From: Swaminathania salitolerans | Lineage (GTDB): Bacteria > Pseudomonadota > Alphaproteobacteria > Acetobacterales > Acetobacteraceae | Direction: 5' to 3' | Assembly (NCBI RefSeq): GCF_007988945.1 | Contig: NZ_BJVC01000001.1 | Coordinates: 620,001 to 684,000 of the forward strand | Length of the DNA stretch: 64,000 nt | Part shown: piece by piece, positions 20,722 to 28,865 of the stretch | How the letters are laid out: every line of letters begins with the position of its first letter | Position numbering within the stretch: position 1 is the stretch's first letter | The notes under the pieces: generated by a model | Database searches by the model: none | What the model saw: the letters and a program-made list of their open reading frames with translations, nothing else | Told to the model about the DNA's origin: nothing | Position numbers and translations under genes: made by a program

Positions 20722-22092
20722 ATGAGCAACCAAACAAACGCGACGCGCAGGCTTTTCGGGACGGATGGCATCCGCGGCGAGGCAAACAGCTTTCCGATGA
20801 CGGTCGATATCGCGCTGAAGCTCGGGCAGGCCGCCGGGCTGTATTTCCGGCGTGGAGCCCATCGTCACTCCGTGGTTCTCGGGAAGGACACGCGCCTTTC
20901 CGGCTATATGATCGAAAGCGCGCTGGTCTCGGGATTTCTCTCTGCCGGTATGGATGTCATTCTGGTGGGGCCGCTGCCGACCCCGGCAATCGCCATGCTG
21001 ACGCGCTCGCTGCGGGCCGATCTCGGCGTCATGATTTCTGCATCGCACAATCCGTTCGGCGATAACGGAATCAAGCTCTTCGGTCCTGACGGTTTCAAAT
21101 TATCCGATGAGGTCGAGGCCGAGATCGAGGCTCTCATGACGATGGACCTCTCAGCCAGGCTTGCGTCGCCCGCAGAGGTCGGACGCGCTTCGCGTCTGAA
21201 CGATGCTGCAGGGCGCTATATCGAAAACGCGAAGGCCTCTTTCCCGCGCGGCTCGCGTCTCGACGGGTTGCGCATCGTGCTCGACTGTGCCAACGGGGCC
21301 GCCTATCGCGTCGCACCGGTCGCGCTCTGGGAGCTGGGTGCGGATGTCATCAAGATCGGATGCGCACCCGACGGGATCAACATCAATGCATCCTGCGGCT
21401 CGACCCACCCTGCGGCCCTGCAGGAGGCCGTGATTCGCCATGAGGCCGATATCGGGATCGCCCTCGATGGAGATGCCGACCGCGTCATCATCGTGGACGA
21501 GAAGGGCGAGATCGTCGATGGCGACCAGATTCTCGGTCTGATCGCCCTGTTCCTTCACCGGAGCGGTCGCCTGCATTCGACGGATGCCGTCGCGACCGTG
21601 ATGTCCAATCTCGGTCTCGAGAAGACGCTTCAGGCGCACGGCATCACCCTTCATCGAACCGCCGTGGGCGATCGTTATGTGGTCGAGCGCATGCGCGAGC
21701 TGGGGGCGAATCTCGGCGGTGAACAATCGGGTCACATGATCATGTCCGATTTCACCACCACGGGAGACGGTCTGGTCGCAGCGCTTCAGGTTCTCGCGGT
21801 TCTGGTGGAGATGCGCGCTCCGGCCAGTGAGATCTGCCGCGTGTTCCGGCCTTATCCGCAGCTCTTGCGCAACGTGCGCTATACGGGCGCGGACCCGCTC
21901 GGGACCGAGCGCCTCATCGAGGCGCGGCGCAAGGCCGAGGCGCGCCTCGGGACCCAGGGGCGTCTCGTTCTGCGCAAGAGCGGGACCGAGCCTCTCATTC
22001 GCGTCATGGCCGAGGCGGAGGACGCCGCCCTGGTGGAGGATGTGGTGGCGTCGATCTGCGATGCCGTGACCGCGGCAATGACCGGGGAATGA
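20722..22092 (+). CDS. glmM: Phosphoglucosamine mutase GlmM
   Basis: GlmM converts glucosamine-6-phosphate to glucosamine-1-phosphate for UDP-GlcNAc, and so for peptidoglycan and LPS. The 456-residue protein has the N-terminal [13 protein letters not shown]. The phosphoserine loop [14 protein letters not shown] is near residue 102, the metal loop DGDADR near 252, and the substrate/phosphate loop [12 protein letters not shown] near 420. It begins 80 bases after the ftsH terminator and overlaps thiD by 4 bp. Confidence 0.96.
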   Translation: MSNQTNATRRLFGTDGIRGEANSFPMTVDIALKLGQAAGLYFRRGAHRHSVVLGKDTRLSGYMIESALVSGFLSAGMDVILVGPLPTPAIAMLTRSLRADLGVMISASHNPFGDNGIKLFGPDGFKLSDEVEAEIEALMTMDLSARLASPAEVGRASRLNDAAGRYIENAKASFPRGSRLDGLRIVLDCANGAAYRVAPVALWELGADVIKIGCAPDGININASCGSTHPAALQEAVIRHEADIGIALDGDADRVIIVDEKGEIVDGDQILGLIALFLHRSGRLHSTDAVATVMSNLGLEKTLQAHGITLHRTAVGDRYVVERMRELGANLGGEQSGHMIMSDFTTTGDGLVAALQVLAVLVEMRAPASEICRVFRPYPQLLRNVRYTGADPLGTERLIEARRKAEARLGTQGRLVLRKSGTEPLIRVMAEAEDAALVEDVVASICDAVTAAMTGE

Positions 22093-22880
22093 AGGGCCGC
22101 GTCCTTATCGTCGCCGGGAGCGATTCCGGGGGAGGGGCGGGCATCCAGGCCGATATCAAGACCGTGTCGGCTTTCGGTGGCTTCGCCATGACGGCGATCA
22201 CGGCGGTGACCGCGCAGAACACGCATGGCGTGCAGGGCATAACAGCCATGTCGCCCGACTTCGTTGCGTTGCAGATGCGCATGGTTCTGGACGATCTGGG
22301 GGCCGATATCGTCAAGCTGGGTATGCTCGGTAATGAGAGCATCGCCGAGGCGGTCGCCGATACCCTGGCGTGCTATCCCGATCTGCGCTGTATCGTCGAT
22401 CCGGTCATGATCGCGACCAGCGGGGATTCCCTGATGGGAGACTCGCCCTGTCGGGCTTATGGCAGACTGATGAAGCGGGCTTTCGTCCTGACGCCCAATC
22501 TGCCCGAACTCGCCGAGTTGAGCGGCGAAAACCCCGGCACTGTCGAGGGGGTCTTCCGTGCGGCCAGAAAGATCTGTCTCGAGCACGGGCCGCGTTACGT
22601 TCTGGCGAAAGGGGGGCATCTCGAAGGATCGGTCGTGTCCGATCTCCTCGTCTCATCGGAAAGCAGGAAGATCTTTTCGGCGGACAGGATAGAGAGCCGG
22701 CATACTCACGGTACGGGGTGCACTCTGGCGAGCGCTCTTGCGACATGCCTCGCCCAGGGCGAGACGCTCGATCAGGCGGTCATTCGCGCGCGCCGGTATG
22801 TGCGTCGTGCCATCCTCGAGGCACCGCCCTTCGGTAAAGGGAGCGCCTGTCCGATGAATCACGCAGTCAGCTCAGAATGA
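22089..22880 (+). CDS. thiD: Hydroxymethylpyrimidine / phosphomethylpyrimidine kinase ThiD
   Basis: ThiD phosphorylates hydroxymethylpyrimidine twice for thiamine synthesis. The 263-residue product is a ribokinase-fold enzyme with the N-terminal [20 protein letters not shown]. The SPDFVALQM region is near 57, [13 protein letters not shown] near 102, and the anion hole [12 protein letters not shown] near 218. It overlaps the end of glmM (ATGA), implying coupled translation, although the pathways are unrelated. Its end overlaps the end of the convergent CtrA-like gene by 9 bp. Confidence 0.93.
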   Translation: MKGRVLIVAGSDSGGGAGIQADIKTVSAFGGFAMTAITAVTAQNTHGVQGITAMSPDFVALQMRMVLDDLGADIVKLGMLGNESIAEAVADTLACYPDLRCIVDPVMIATSGDSLMGDSPCRAYGRLMKRAFVLTPNLPELAELSGENPGTVEGVFRAARKICLEHGPRYVLAKGGHLEGSVVSDLLVSSESRKIFSADRIESRHTHGTGCTLASALATCLAQGETLDQAVIRARRYVRRAILEAPPFGKGSACPMNHAVSSE

Positions 22881-23618
22881 TGCCTGAAGCGAGCTTTCGT
22901 CTTTCGCTTCGGTTCTGAGCGCTGTCGCCGGCGTCGTCGCGGGTTTCGCTTCGTCCCTCAGCACATAACCACGGCCCCAGACGGTGCCGATCAGCTGTCC
23001 GGCTCCGAATTGCTGGAGCTTCCGGCGGAGCTTGCAGATGAAGACGTCGATGATCTTCATCTCGGGTTCGTCGATGCCACCATAGAGATGGTTGAGAAAG
23101 GCATCCTTGGTGAGGACGGTTCCGCGACGCAGCACGAGCAGCTCGAGGATCGCATATTCCTTGCCCGTGAGCTGCACCGGATTTCCGTTGACGGTGGCGC
23201 TCTTGGCGTTGAGATCGATCGAGAGCGGGCCGACCGTCATGATGGTGGTGCTGAAACCCCGCGACCGACGCAGAACGGCGTGCAGGCGCGCGAGAAGTTC
23301 CTCGGAGTCGAAAGGCTTGGTTATGTAATCGTCGGCGCCCGCATGGAACGCCTTGATCTTCGCCTGTGCCCGGCTCAGGCCGCTCAGCACGATGATCGGC
23401 GTTTCGATCTGCGTGTTGCGGACGCGCCGGATCACCTCGAAACCTTCGAGATCCTCCAGCGTCAGCTCGGTCAGGGCCAGATCGTAATCGTAATGGCGCA
23501 GCATATCGATCGCTTCGTGCCCGGTCTGGGCGTGATCGATAGTAATACCGCCCTGCTTCAGCGTTTTGATCAGGGTATGAGCCGTGGCTTGATCGCTTTC
23601 CACAAGAAGGAGGCGCAT
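22872..23618 (-). CDS. CtrA-family response regulator with glutamate at the phosphorylation position
   Basis: The 248-residue product matches CtrA, the alphaproteobacterial cell-cycle master regulator, along its whole length. The receiver domain (1-115) starts MRLLLVESDQATA and contains HYDYDLALTELTLEDLEGFEV and ADDYITKPF. The OmpR-type winged helix has LTGKEYAILELL, LNHLYGGIDEPEMKIIDVF and GTVWGRGYVLRDE, almost identical to CtrA. Position 51, the phospho-accepting Asp in CtrA, is Glu here (codon GAG, plus coordinates 23466-23468), and the acidic pocket reads ESD rather than EDD. The lysine and Thr/Ser switch residues remain. The ATG at 23616-23618 is chosen by family alignment; an upstream in-frame extension of 19 residues is possible. 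It may be a constitutively active-like paralog or the organism's only CtrA; sequence alone does not say. Confidence 0.9.
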   Translation of the reverse strand: MRLLLVESDQATAHTLIKTLKQGGITIDHAQTGHEAIDMLRHYDYDLALTELTLEDLEGFEVIRRVRNTQIETPIIVLSGLSRAQAKIKAFHAGADDYITKPFDSEELLARLHAVLRRSRGFSTTIMTVGPLSIDLNAKSATVNGNPVQLTGKEYAILELLVLRRGTVLTKDAFLNHLYGGIDEPEMKIIDVFICKLRRKLQQFGAGQLIGTVWGRGYVLRDEAKPATTPATALRTEAKDESSLQASF

Positions 23619-23750
23619 ATCGTCAATCTCCAGGGTTGTTGTGATCGTGTTACTACCTGAGGTTGCTGTCGGCAAGGAAAATACTTTCTTACCTCAAAAA
23701 CTTTTCTGGTGAGGAGTAACGTGTTTTTAACGAAGTGGGTCTAAAATTTC

Positions 23751-23780
23751 ATTGTATTTACAGTTTGTTCTCATAGTGAA
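23751..23780 (-). promoter_or_regulatory. Candidate promoter of the CtrA-like gene
   Basis: On the minus strand, TTCACT (23775-23780) as -35 and TACAAT (23751-23756) as -10 are separated by 18 bases. The transcript would start about 125 bases before the ATG, leaving a long leader. Confidence 0.45.
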
Positions 23781-23782
23781 CG

Positions 23783-23798
23783 TTAAGAATAGTTGAAC
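23783..23798 (+). promoter_or_regulatory. Near-consensus CtrA box
   Basis: TTAA-N7-TGAAC differs by one base from the known CtrA site TTAA-N7-TTAAC. It sits 2 bases upstream of the candidate -35 of the CtrA-like gene, where an activator or autoregulator would bind. Confidence 0.45.
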
Positions 23799-23875
23799 GA
23801 CATCGTCTGATATGGGGATCCTTACGAACAAATTTCCCTATGCATTATTCACGTTCGTTAACGTAAAAGGTTCCT

Positions 23876-23909
23876 GAGAATCCGCAATTTGAATCCGGAT
23901 TCTCTTTTT
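23876..23909 (+). terminator. Inverted repeat with T-run, containing GANTC sites
   Basis: GAGAATCCG (23876-23884) and CGGATTCTC (23896-23904) form a 9-bp stem with an 11-base loop, followed by TTTTT. Each arm carries a GANTC site and the loop leads into a third. It looks like a plus-strand intrinsic terminator, though no plus-strand gene precedes it; an operator or methylation switch is the alternative. Confidence 0.4.
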
Positions 23910-24065
23910 CCACCCGTTTAGGTTGTATGGTGTGGCCTTTACCTTCTTTCATGATTCTATTGGGTCGTTTGCAAGCATAGATAACGAAATTACGATTCCG
24001 GAACGAAACCGGAGTGATTACTTCCCGACCTTCCTCTTCAGGACCTTTATCCGTGAGCGAGATTC

Positions 24066-24410
24066 GTGCAGATCAAGAGAAATAGTAGGCAGCAGCGTTG
24101 GCGCGAGATGCTCGAATGTGCCTCAGCCCTGACCGCAATCCTGCGTCGCGAGACCAGAGCGCGTCACGTGAGGCATGAAGCAGAGGCCGCGATGATCGCG
24201 GCGGAGCGGGCCGTGCTCGAATCGAATGATGAAGACAGCGCTGTGGAGGGCTTCGTCAGCTGGCTGCCCGAGGCGCGGGACACGATCGAACGTGCGCGTG
24301 CGGCTGAACGCGAGGTCGGGATCGATGTCGCAGTCGCCTATCAGGCCTTCGTGATGGCGCGGAATGCCTCCGAGCATTGCCCCGTGCCGGATGGCGATCT
24401 GCGTCCCTGA
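24066..24410 (+). CDS. Small helical protein of unknown function
   Basis: A 114-residue frame starts at GTG (24066), with an alternative ATG at 24108. Codon use is like the neighbouring genes. The protein is basic at the start (MQIKRNSRQQRWREMLECA), then rich in Ala, Glu and Arg, with a charged heptad-like pattern (LRRETRARHVRHEAEAAMIA) suggesting coiled coil. It has no signal peptide or membrane segment. Position next to a CtrA-like gene and helical character make a FliJ/YscO-like flagellar or secretion chaperone a possible but weak guess. A hairpin with 9-bp arms follows at 24512. Confidence 0.55.
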   Translation: MQIKRNSRQQRWREMLECASALTAILRRETRARHVRHEAEAAMIAAERAVLESNDEDSAVEGFVSWLPEARDTIERARAAEREVGIDVAVAYQAFVMARNASEHCPVPDGDLRP

Positions 24411-24511
24411 CAGATCTATTGCGACCGGATCGCGGTCGAATGACGGTTTGCGCTCTCGGGCGTCTGATCGTGCAAGGATTTCTCGCGCCGGTCGTCCGGG
24501 GGGAAGGCCAC

Positions 24512-24533
24512 GCGCGCCCCGGTGGGGGCGCGC
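24512..24533. terminator. GC-rich stem-loop between convergent small genes
   Basis: GCGCGCCCC and GGGGCGCGC form a perfect 9-bp stem with a 4-nt loop between genes converging from 24410 and 24572. It could serve both directions; neither side has a T-run. Confidence 0.5.
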
Positions 24534-24571
24534 AGGTTTCGCTCCCCCGTCCCGACGGCGACAGGCGGGAG

Positions 24572-24991
24572 TCAGGGTTGCGCCCGATGCATGTCCGACG
24601 GGGTTTCATTCGTGTCGGTCAAGACGGGGCGGCTGCCGATGATGACGCAGGCAACAGCCGTGGACGCGTCGCGTACGAACGAGATCCACGTCTCTCCTTC
24701 GTCCTCGAACAGATCTGTCTTCAGCGACAGGCGTGCCGGTACGACGCCTTCGCCGGTCGCCGTCAGCCCCTGGGCCGCGTGAGCGAGCAGATGATGAACG
24801 GCGCGTTCCGTCGATGCGACGTCTGCCCCTTCGGGATGGCGGGTCAACAGACGATCCCGGTCGGCGCTTGAGATGAATGCCGGCACACCCCCCTCGGGCG
24901 TGGTTCGCTCGGCCCGCAGGAGATGGCCCTCCTGCGCGAGGCGAATGATGTCGATCGGGGGGAGGAGCTCAGGGTCGATTGTTATCGGCAT
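24572..24991 (-). CDS. Hypothetical cytoplasmic protein
   Basis: A 139-residue acidic protein starting MPITIDPELLPPIDIIRLAQEG at ATG 24989-24991, with GGAAACG upstream. It has no signal peptide, membrane segment or recognised motif. The pattern LTRHPEGADVASTERAVHHLLAHAA suggests alpha-helix, and ARLSLKTDLFEDEGETWISFV suggests beta-strand. It follows a small secreted protein gene on the same strand by 42 bp. I do not recognise the family. Confidence 0.6.
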   Translation of the reverse strand: MPITIDPELLPPIDIIRLAQEGHLLRAERTTPEGGVPAFISSADRDRLLTRHPEGADVASTERAVHHLLAHAAQGLTATGEGVVPARLSLKTDLFEDEGETWISFVRDASTAVACVIIGSRPVLTDTNETPSDMHRAQP

Positions 24992-25033
24992 CGTTCGTTT
25001 CCGGCGATCGGAGTCAGGGGGGTCAATCGAAGT

Positions 25034-25546
25034 TCACGGAGTCGAGGACGGTGGCATTCCCATGGCCTGCATCAGGCGCGCGGTCTCAGCCGGATGGGCC
25101 TTGAGCAGCGCAATATTCCCCGGATCCGGCGAGGGAAAGCCCGCAGGAGGTTTCTGTCCGTGCATGATGGCCACGGTCATGCCGAAAGCCGTCAGGCCGA
25201 GCACGAAATCGCGGGGCGTGAAACCATGTGCAGACAGGATTTGCGGGACACCCGGTGTGGCAGACACCCTGTCTATCGTCTGCTGCAAGGTCAGGCTCGA
25301 CGAGTCGGGCGGTGCGATCCGGGCCGAGCGGAGCGATTCGACCGTGCCCATGGCGCGGGACATGAAATCGGAGGGCAGCCTATAGGCGAGACCCGACTCC
25401 ACATCCGCACGCATTCCCGGCGACATGGACGCCCCGCCCCCGGGAGGCGCGTCCTGCCCCCGGGCCGCGGGAGTCGCGAGAAAAGCGCCGCAAAGACCGA
25501 GAGTCGCGACGACCGGGGCGAGGCGGCTGCGGGGGCGTTTTGTCAT
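25034..25546 (-). CDS. Small secreted protein of unknown function
   Basis: 170 residues starting at ATG 25544-25546, chosen because it overlaps the aminopeptidase stop (ATGA) and yields a clear signal peptide (MTKRPRSRLAPVVATLGLCG, cleavage near ARG-QD). The mature protein is helical, with ATPGVPQILSAHGFTPRDF and a hydrophobic FVLGLTAFGMTVAI stretch, and ends in a short helix and a Ser/Thr/Pro tail. I do not recognise the family, though it reads like small periplasmic proteins often carried by Acetobacteraceae. Translational coupling with the aminopeptidase suggests co-expression. Confidence 0.65.
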   Translation of the reverse strand: MTKRPRSRLAPVVATLGLCGAFLATPAARGQDAPPGGGASMSPGMRADVESGLAYRLPSDFMSRAMGTVESLRSARIAPPDSSSLTLQQTIDRVSATPGVPQILSAHGFTPRDFVLGLTAFGMTVAIMHGQKPPAGFPSPDPGNIALLKAHPAETARLMQAMGMPPSSTP

Positions 25547-26784
25547 ACCCAGGCTCCCTTGCGCATGAGCGGTGTCGCCTTGCCGTCGCAATCCAGCCCA
25601 TCCACGTCGATCCGGTCCGAACCGATCATCCAGTCGATATGGATCATGCTCGTATTGGCACCCCGCGCCGACAGCGATTCCGGGGTCGCGCCCTCCGTAT
25701 CGAACAGGCATTTCGTGTAAGCCTGACCGAGAGCGATATGACTCGAGGCATTCTCGTCGAAAAGCGTGTTCCGGAACAGGATGCCGGTTTCCGAAATCGG
25801 GGAGGCATGGGGGACGAGCGCGACCTCACCGAGTCGCGCGGCGCCTTCATCGGTGTCCAGGATGCGGCGCAAGGCGTCCTCGCCCTGCCCGGCATGGGCC
25901 TCGACGATCCGGCCGTCTTCGAAGCGCACGTTTATGTCGTCGATGAGCGTCCCTTGATGAAAGAGCGGCTTGGTGCTTCGCACGATCCCCTTCACCCGGT
26001 GGCTATGCGGAGTGGTGAAGACCTCTTCGGTCGGGATGTTGGGGTTGCACGCCACGCCCGAAGATGTGCGCTCCGAGCCCCCCGCCCATGCATGACCGTC
26101 TGCCAGTCCGACCTCGAGATCGGTGCCGGGTCCCGTGAAACGCAGGGCATGGAAGCGTCTCTCGTTCAGCATCGCTGCGCGGGCGTGCAGGGTGGCGTTA
26201 TGCGCCCCCCATGCGACCACGGGATCGGCTGCATCGAGTCGCGAGGCGCTGAATATGGCGTCCCACAAACGATCCTGCGCCTCGTCCGGAGCAAGATCCG
26301 GAAAGACCTGGGCGGCCCAGCTTCGTGTGGCGTAGGCCACGATGGTCCAGTTCGTGTCGAAACGGGTGATGATTTCCATCGCGGCACGGTTGACGCGCGA
26401 CGCCGCACGGCTTGCACGCGAGACCCTTTGCGGATCCTGCCCGTTCAGCAGGGTAGGATTGGCGCCCGTGATCGCGAGTCGGGCCGCGCCTTGCCGGTAG
26501 GCGCGGGCGATTCCGTCGGCGAGCCAGTCAGCGCTGACATCGAGGCTTTCGTCGGAGGCATGGCGGAAACGGGCAAGTGTTGCTTCGTCATCCGCATACT
26601 GGGTCGTGACGAGGCTCGCACCGGCGCGATAGGCATGCTCGGTAATCCGCCTGACCAGACTGACCGCCTCGAGCGGCGCGGAGATGAGAAGCTCCTGGCC
26701 GGGCTGGAGATTGAGCCCGATTCTCACGGCGACCTCGCCCAGCCGGTCCAGTCGATCGGTAAAGTTTCTGGCGGTCTCGGACAT
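25543..26784 (-). CDS. M29 family metallo-aminopeptidase
   Basis: A 413-residue thermophilic-type (M29) aminopeptidase, the usual family length. The ATG at 26782-26784 has AAGGAAA upstream; earlier in-frame ATGs add a non-homologous basic stretch. Recognisable segments are GLNLQPGQELLISAPLEAV near residue 22, LVTTQYADDEATLARF, NIPTEEVFTTPHSHRVKGIV near 240 (metal-site Glu and His), and a C-terminal IALGQAYTKC and NTSMIHIDWMIGSD (near 385), where further metal ligands lie. It removes N-terminal amino acids from peptides in the cytoplasm. Confidence 0.92.
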   Translation of the reverse strand: MSETARNFTDRLDRLGEVAVRIGLNLQPGQELLISAPLEAVSLVRRITEHAYRAGASLVTTQYADDEATLARFRHASDESLDVSADWLADGIARAYRQGAARLAITGANPTLLNGQDPQRVSRASRAASRVNRAAMEIITRFDTNWTIVAYATRSWAAQVFPDLAPDEAQDRLWDAIFSASRLDAADPVVAWGAHNATLHARAAMLNERRFHALRFTGPGTDLEVGLADGHAWAGGSERTSSGVACNPNIPTEEVFTTPHSHRVKGIVRSTKPLFHQGTLIDDINVRFEDGRIVEAHAGQGEDALRRILDTDEGAARLGEVALVPHASPISETGILFRNTLFDENASSHIALGQAYTKCLFDTEGATPESLSARGANTSMIHIDWMIGSDRIDVDGLDCDGKATPLMRKGAWV

Positions 26785-26827
26785 CGTACGGTTTCCTTGG
26801 CGCGAAATTGAGAGGCGGGGGCGCAGG

Positions 26828-27127
26828 TTATTCGCCGAAGGTCTCGGCATGATGGGCACGACGCGGCGCGCGGCGCGGACGTTCGTCGCGCCTGGGGCGA
26901 TCCTGCGGCTGGGACTCTGCCTTAGATGCCGCGCGGATCTCGACTTCGAGCTCGCGGATCCGGCGCTGGATGCTCTCGCGCAGGGTTGGCGAGGTATGCG
27001 GCTTCATCGCGCCGAGCGTTTCCTTGAGATCGCGAAGCTGCTTCTGCTTTTCGGCCAGATTGCGGCGGATCGGCTGGTTGTCGGAAAGCTGTCCTGTATA
27101 GGAGCGCATGAATAGGTCCGTTTTCAC
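26828..27127 (-). CDS. Small charged coiled-coil protein, hypothetical
   Basis: A 99-residue protein; the start is either GTG 27127 or the in-frame ATG at 27109. The middle (IRRNLAEKQKQLRDLKETLG, then TLRESIQRRIRELEVEIRAA) is a strong coiled-coil pattern, and the tail is Arg/Pro-rich and basic, suggesting nucleic-acid contact. It has no known domain. It lies between hisC and the aminopeptidase on the same strand. Confidence 0.55.
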   Translation of the reverse strand: MKTDLFMRSYTGQLSDNQPIRRNLAEKQKQLRDLKETLGAMKPHTSPTLRESIQRRIRELEVEIRAASKAESQPQDRPRRDERPRRAPRRAHHAETFGE

Positions 27128-27218
27128 TCCGGTATCGTCCGGAGAAAGTCACAAGGGGAGTCTCCCCTGGGCGCGGAAAGACCGGCGTATCCCGGGAGAG
27201 CGTCCCCGTCTCGTTTGA

Positions 27219-27235
27219 AAGGCTGCGCCAGCCTT
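27219..27235 (-). terminator. Short hairpin after hisC
   Basis: A 7-bp stem AAGGCTG / CAGCCTT with a 3-nt loop begins 8 bases past the hisC stop; minus-strand bases after it are TC AAACG, so the T-run is minimal. Confidence 0.5.
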
Positions 27236-27242
27236 CGATGCG

Positions 27243-28301
27243 TCAGATGCCCAATGCCTCGAGCGTTTCGACGAGCCGGTCCATTTCCTGGTCCGTGCCG
27301 ATCGAAATTCGCAACCAGTCGCGGATGCGGGGTGCGCTGAGCTGGCGCACGATCATATGCTGTTCTCGCAATCCGTCGAGCAGGGCGCCTGCATCGCGAT
27401 CCGGATGGCGCACGAGAACGAAGTTCGCACAGGAGGGCAGAATGTCAAAGCCCAAAGCCTCGATCCGACCCACAAAGCGCGCACGGGTGCGTTTGACGCG
27501 CTCCGTCACCTGCGCCAGCCAGGCGGTGTCTGCAATGGCGGCGGCCGCACCTTTCTGCGCGATCCGGCTCAGGGGATAGGAATTGAAGCTGTCCTTGACG
27601 CGGGTCATCCCCTCGATCAGATCGGGATGACCGATCGCGTAGCCCACGCGCAGCCCCGCGAGGCCATGGGATTTCGAGAGGGTCTGCACCACCAGCAGAT
27701 TATCGTAATGCTGCGTCAGCGGAATGGCGGAGTGCGCACCGAAATCGACATAGGCTTCATCGATGATGATCGTACGATCCGGTTGCATCCGGGCCAGGCG
27801 CGCGATGGCGTCGAGAGAAACGGCATGGCCGGTATTCGCATTGGGATTGGCGATCGCGATCCCGCCGCAGGGGATGTCGTAGCCGTCGATATCGATCTCG
27901 AACGCCCCGTTGAGCGGAATCTCGCGAAAAGGCTGATCGAAGAGCTGGCAATAGACCGGATAGAAGCCGTAGCTCACATCGGCGAAGAGCATCGGCGCGT
28001 CCTGGGCGACGAGGGCGCGAAAGGCATGGGCGAGGACCTCGTCCGACCCGTTGCCGACGAAAACCCGCTCGATCGGCATGTCGAAACGCGTCCCGATGGC
28101 CTGACGCAGATCCTGAGCGGTCGGATCGGGATAGAGCCTCAGACTGTCGTCGCAGGCGTCCCGCATGGCCGCGATCGCCCGGGGGCTCGGACCGTAAGGC
28201 AGCTCGTTGGTGTTGAGCTTCACCACATCGTCGCCGCGAGGCTGCTCGCCGGGGATATAAGGATGGAGTTGATGAACGCGTGCGTTCCAGAACCGGCTCA
28301 T
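27243..28301 (-). CDS. hisC: Histidinol-phosphate aminotransferase HisC
   Basis: A 352-residue PLP-dependent class II aminotransferase for histidine synthesis. KLNTNELPYGPSP near residue 28 is the substrate-binding start. VGNGSDEVLAHAFRA is near 82, IDEAYVDFGA near 188, and the PLP lysine lies in VQTLSKSHGLAGLRVGYAIG near 215. The C-terminal arginine for substrate phosphate is in DWLRISIGT. Its start overlaps the stop of the ankyrin protein gene by 4 bp. Some HisC homologs act on aromatic or other amino acids, so specificity is not proven here. Confidence 0.9.
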   Translation of the reverse strand: MSRFWNARVHQLHPYIPGEQPRGDDVVKLNTNELPYGPSPRAIAAMRDACDDSLRLYPDPTAQDLRQAIGTRFDMPIERVFVGNGSDEVLAHAFRALVAQDAPMLFADVSYGFYPVYCQLFDQPFREIPLNGAFEIDIDGYDIPCGGIAIANPNANTGHAVSLDAIARLARMQPDRTIIIDEAYVDFGAHSAIPLTQHYDNLLVVQTLSKSHGLAGLRVGYAIGHPDLIEGMTRVKDSFNSYPLSRIAQKGAAAAIADTAWLAQVTERVKRTRARFVGRIEALGFDILPSCANFVLVRHPDRDAGALLDGLREQHMIVRQLSAPRIRDWLRISIGTDQEMDRLVETLEALGI

Positions 28302-28834
28302 GCCTGCCTCGTCAGTTCGGCAGACAGAAGATGGCTCTGGCCGTGAGTTTCCGCGATGTCGCGAACCGACAGGCCCTCGGCGTCGCGCTGGTTGGGATCG
28401 GCGCCTCGCTCGAGCAGGAATCGCACCAGCTCCACCCGGCCGAACATGACGGCGAACATCAGGGGCGTGCGGCCGAGATGACTGGGAATGTCGAGCGCGG
28501 CACCGCGGTCCACGAGGAGTTCAGCCACGGCCAGATGCCCCTTGAATGCGACACCCGAGAGCGCAGTGGCGCCTTTCGCATCCTGCAGATCGGGGTTGGC
28601 GCCCCGCTCGAGAAGAAGCCGGGTCGCCGGAAAGACGCCGTTATAGGCAGCGACGATCAATGCCGTGTAGCCGCGGCTGTCCTGGGCATCGACGGCCATC
28701 CCGGCATCGAGAAAGCGGGTCAGGAGATCGGTATCTCCGCGCCGCGCCGCGTCGATGAACAGGGAGGTGATCTGTTCGGGCGAAAAACTGCCTGCCGGCA
28801 TCATTTCGGTCATTGGCGGGTCCGATAGGGTCAT
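28298..28834 (-). CDS. Ankyrin repeat protein
   Basis: 178 residues with four ankyrin repeats: DAARRGDTDLLTRFLDAGM, TALIVAAYNGVFPATRLLLERGA, TALSGVAFKGHLAVAELLVDRGA and TPLMFAVMFGRVELVRFLLERGA. The consensus G-TPL-AA--GH---V--LL--GA is easy to see. The ATG at 28832-28834 is preferred; an alternative ATG lies at 28813. Repeats of this type bind partner proteins. It is translationally coupled to hisC (ATGA overlap) and follows the MBL hydrolase gene by 31 bp. The partner is unknown. Confidence 0.88.
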   Translation of the reverse strand: MTLSDPPMTEMMPAGSFSPEQITSLFIDAARRGDTDLLTRFLDAGMAVDAQDSRGYTALIVAAYNGVFPATRLLLERGANPDLQDAKGATALSGVAFKGHLAVAELLVDRGAALDIPSHLGRTPLMFAVMFGRVELVRFLLERGADPNQRDAEGLSVRDIAETHGQSHLLSAELTRQA

Positions 28835-28865
28835 AGCTGCGCCAGCATAGACCAGCGCGGGGCGA

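Larger units (their letters stand above)
23619..24065. promoter_or_regulatory. AT-rich regulatory region between the CtrA-like gene and a divergent small gene
   Basis: This 447-bp stretch is visibly AT-rich against its GC-rich surroundings. It holds a candidate minus-strand promoter (23751-23780), a near CtrA box (23783-23798) and a DnaA-box-like TTATTCACG (23845-23853). Six GANTC methylation sites lie at 23878, 23891, 23898, 23953, 23994 and 24061. For the plus-strand gene, TTGCAA (23969-23974) and TACGAT (23991-23996), 16 bases apart, are a weak promoter candidate. Confidence 0.6.

Noticed and set aside
23640-24065. Replication origin
   Set aside because: AT-richness, one DnaA-like box and CtrA/GANTC sites are suggestive, but there is no cluster of DnaA boxes and the neighbours (thiD, small unknown genes) are not the usual origin neighbours.
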